DNA of 5,340 bases from JAZNQN01 sp045590195 (GTDB lineage Bacteria; Bacillota; Clostridia; UMGS1883; UMGS1540), in assembly GCA_045590195.1 (NCBI GenBank), contig JAZNQN010000072.1:1-5340 (forward strand). Direction: 5' to 3'. Both the position numbers and the translations under genes were made by a program. Below, piece by piece: positions 5,320 to 5,340 of this stretch. Position 1 is the first letter of the stretch, and the number at the start of each line of letters is the position of its first letter. The notes beneath the pieces were generated by a model. The model was not told the DNA's origin. It saw only the letters and a program-made list of their open reading frames with translations, and ran no database searches.

Positions 5320-5340
5320 CAAAAATATGGTCGGTTAAAG
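5310..5340 (+). CDS. Start of relaxase/mobilization nuclease gene (partial)
   Basis: Ten codons only, truncated by the window edge. TTG at 5310 opens (M)AVTKIWSVK, which resembles the start of VirD2/MobA-type relaxases of Clostridia integrative elements (M-A-x-T-K-I-W-x-V). AAGGAGG (5296-5302) lies 7 nt upstream. The ATG at 5303 gives a frame that closes after 11 codons, so TTG is the start. The gene overlaps mobC by 10 bases. The full product would nick oriT and lead the transferred strand. The identification rests on ten residues plus the mobC context. Confidence 0.7.
   Translation, partial: MAVTKIWSVK

Noticed and set aside
1..5340. CRISPR array, tRNA or rRNA genes, or self-splicing intron.
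   Set aside because: There is no regularly spaced direct repeat and no cloverleaf, rRNA-like or intron-like sequence on either strand by eye.

Overview
The window looks like part of a conjugative or mobilizable element from a low-GC Firmicute, most likely a Clostridia-class anaerobe. This rests on AT-rich intergenic DNA, AGGAGG/GAGGTG-type ribosome binding sites, TTG starts, and a MobC-type relaxosome gene followed by the first codons of a relaxase. The organism is an inference; no rRNA or housekeeping gene is present.

Layout, left to right. (1) 30-245, minus: a 71-residue XRE/Cro-type repressor with a near-consensus promoter (TTGAAA-17-TATAAT) and a perfect 10-bp inverted repeat over its -35 box. 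(2) 246-915: about 670 bases without a convincing protein gene. It holds a strong plus-strand promoter (TTGACA-16-TATGAT, 496-523) and, 130 bases downstream, a strong plus-strand intrinsic terminator (656-709). Together they predict a non-coding RNA of about 170 nt. Three further inverted repeats lie at 725-867. (3) 916-4771, minus: a two-gene operon. The first gene (1748-4771) encodes a 1007-residue protein carrying the conserved blocks, in the right order, of the eukaryotic RNA-silencing RdRp/YonO family of single-chain polymerases, including the metal-binding DFDGD motif. The second gene (916-1758) overlaps it by 11 bases and encodes a 280-residue protein I do not recognise, with a possible winged-helix C-terminus. 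(4) 4772-4974: the divergent intergenic region. It holds the minus-strand operon promoter, a plus-strand intrinsic terminator, and two adjacent inverted repeats that are the best candidate for oriT. (5) 4975-5340, plus: mobC and the translationally coupled start of a relaxase gene.

The unusual content is the polymerase operon, which sits back to back with the mobilization genes across a probable oriT. A two-double-psi-barrel polymerase with an unknown co-expressed partner on a transfer element is not a standard cargo. Working ideas are a dedicated RNA polymerase for element genes (as YonO is for phage SPbeta), a polymerase that primes or transcribes the transferred single strand, or a true RNA-templated polymerase. 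The sequence alone does not separate these. The compact repressor and the putative small RNA suggest control of the element on the left side.
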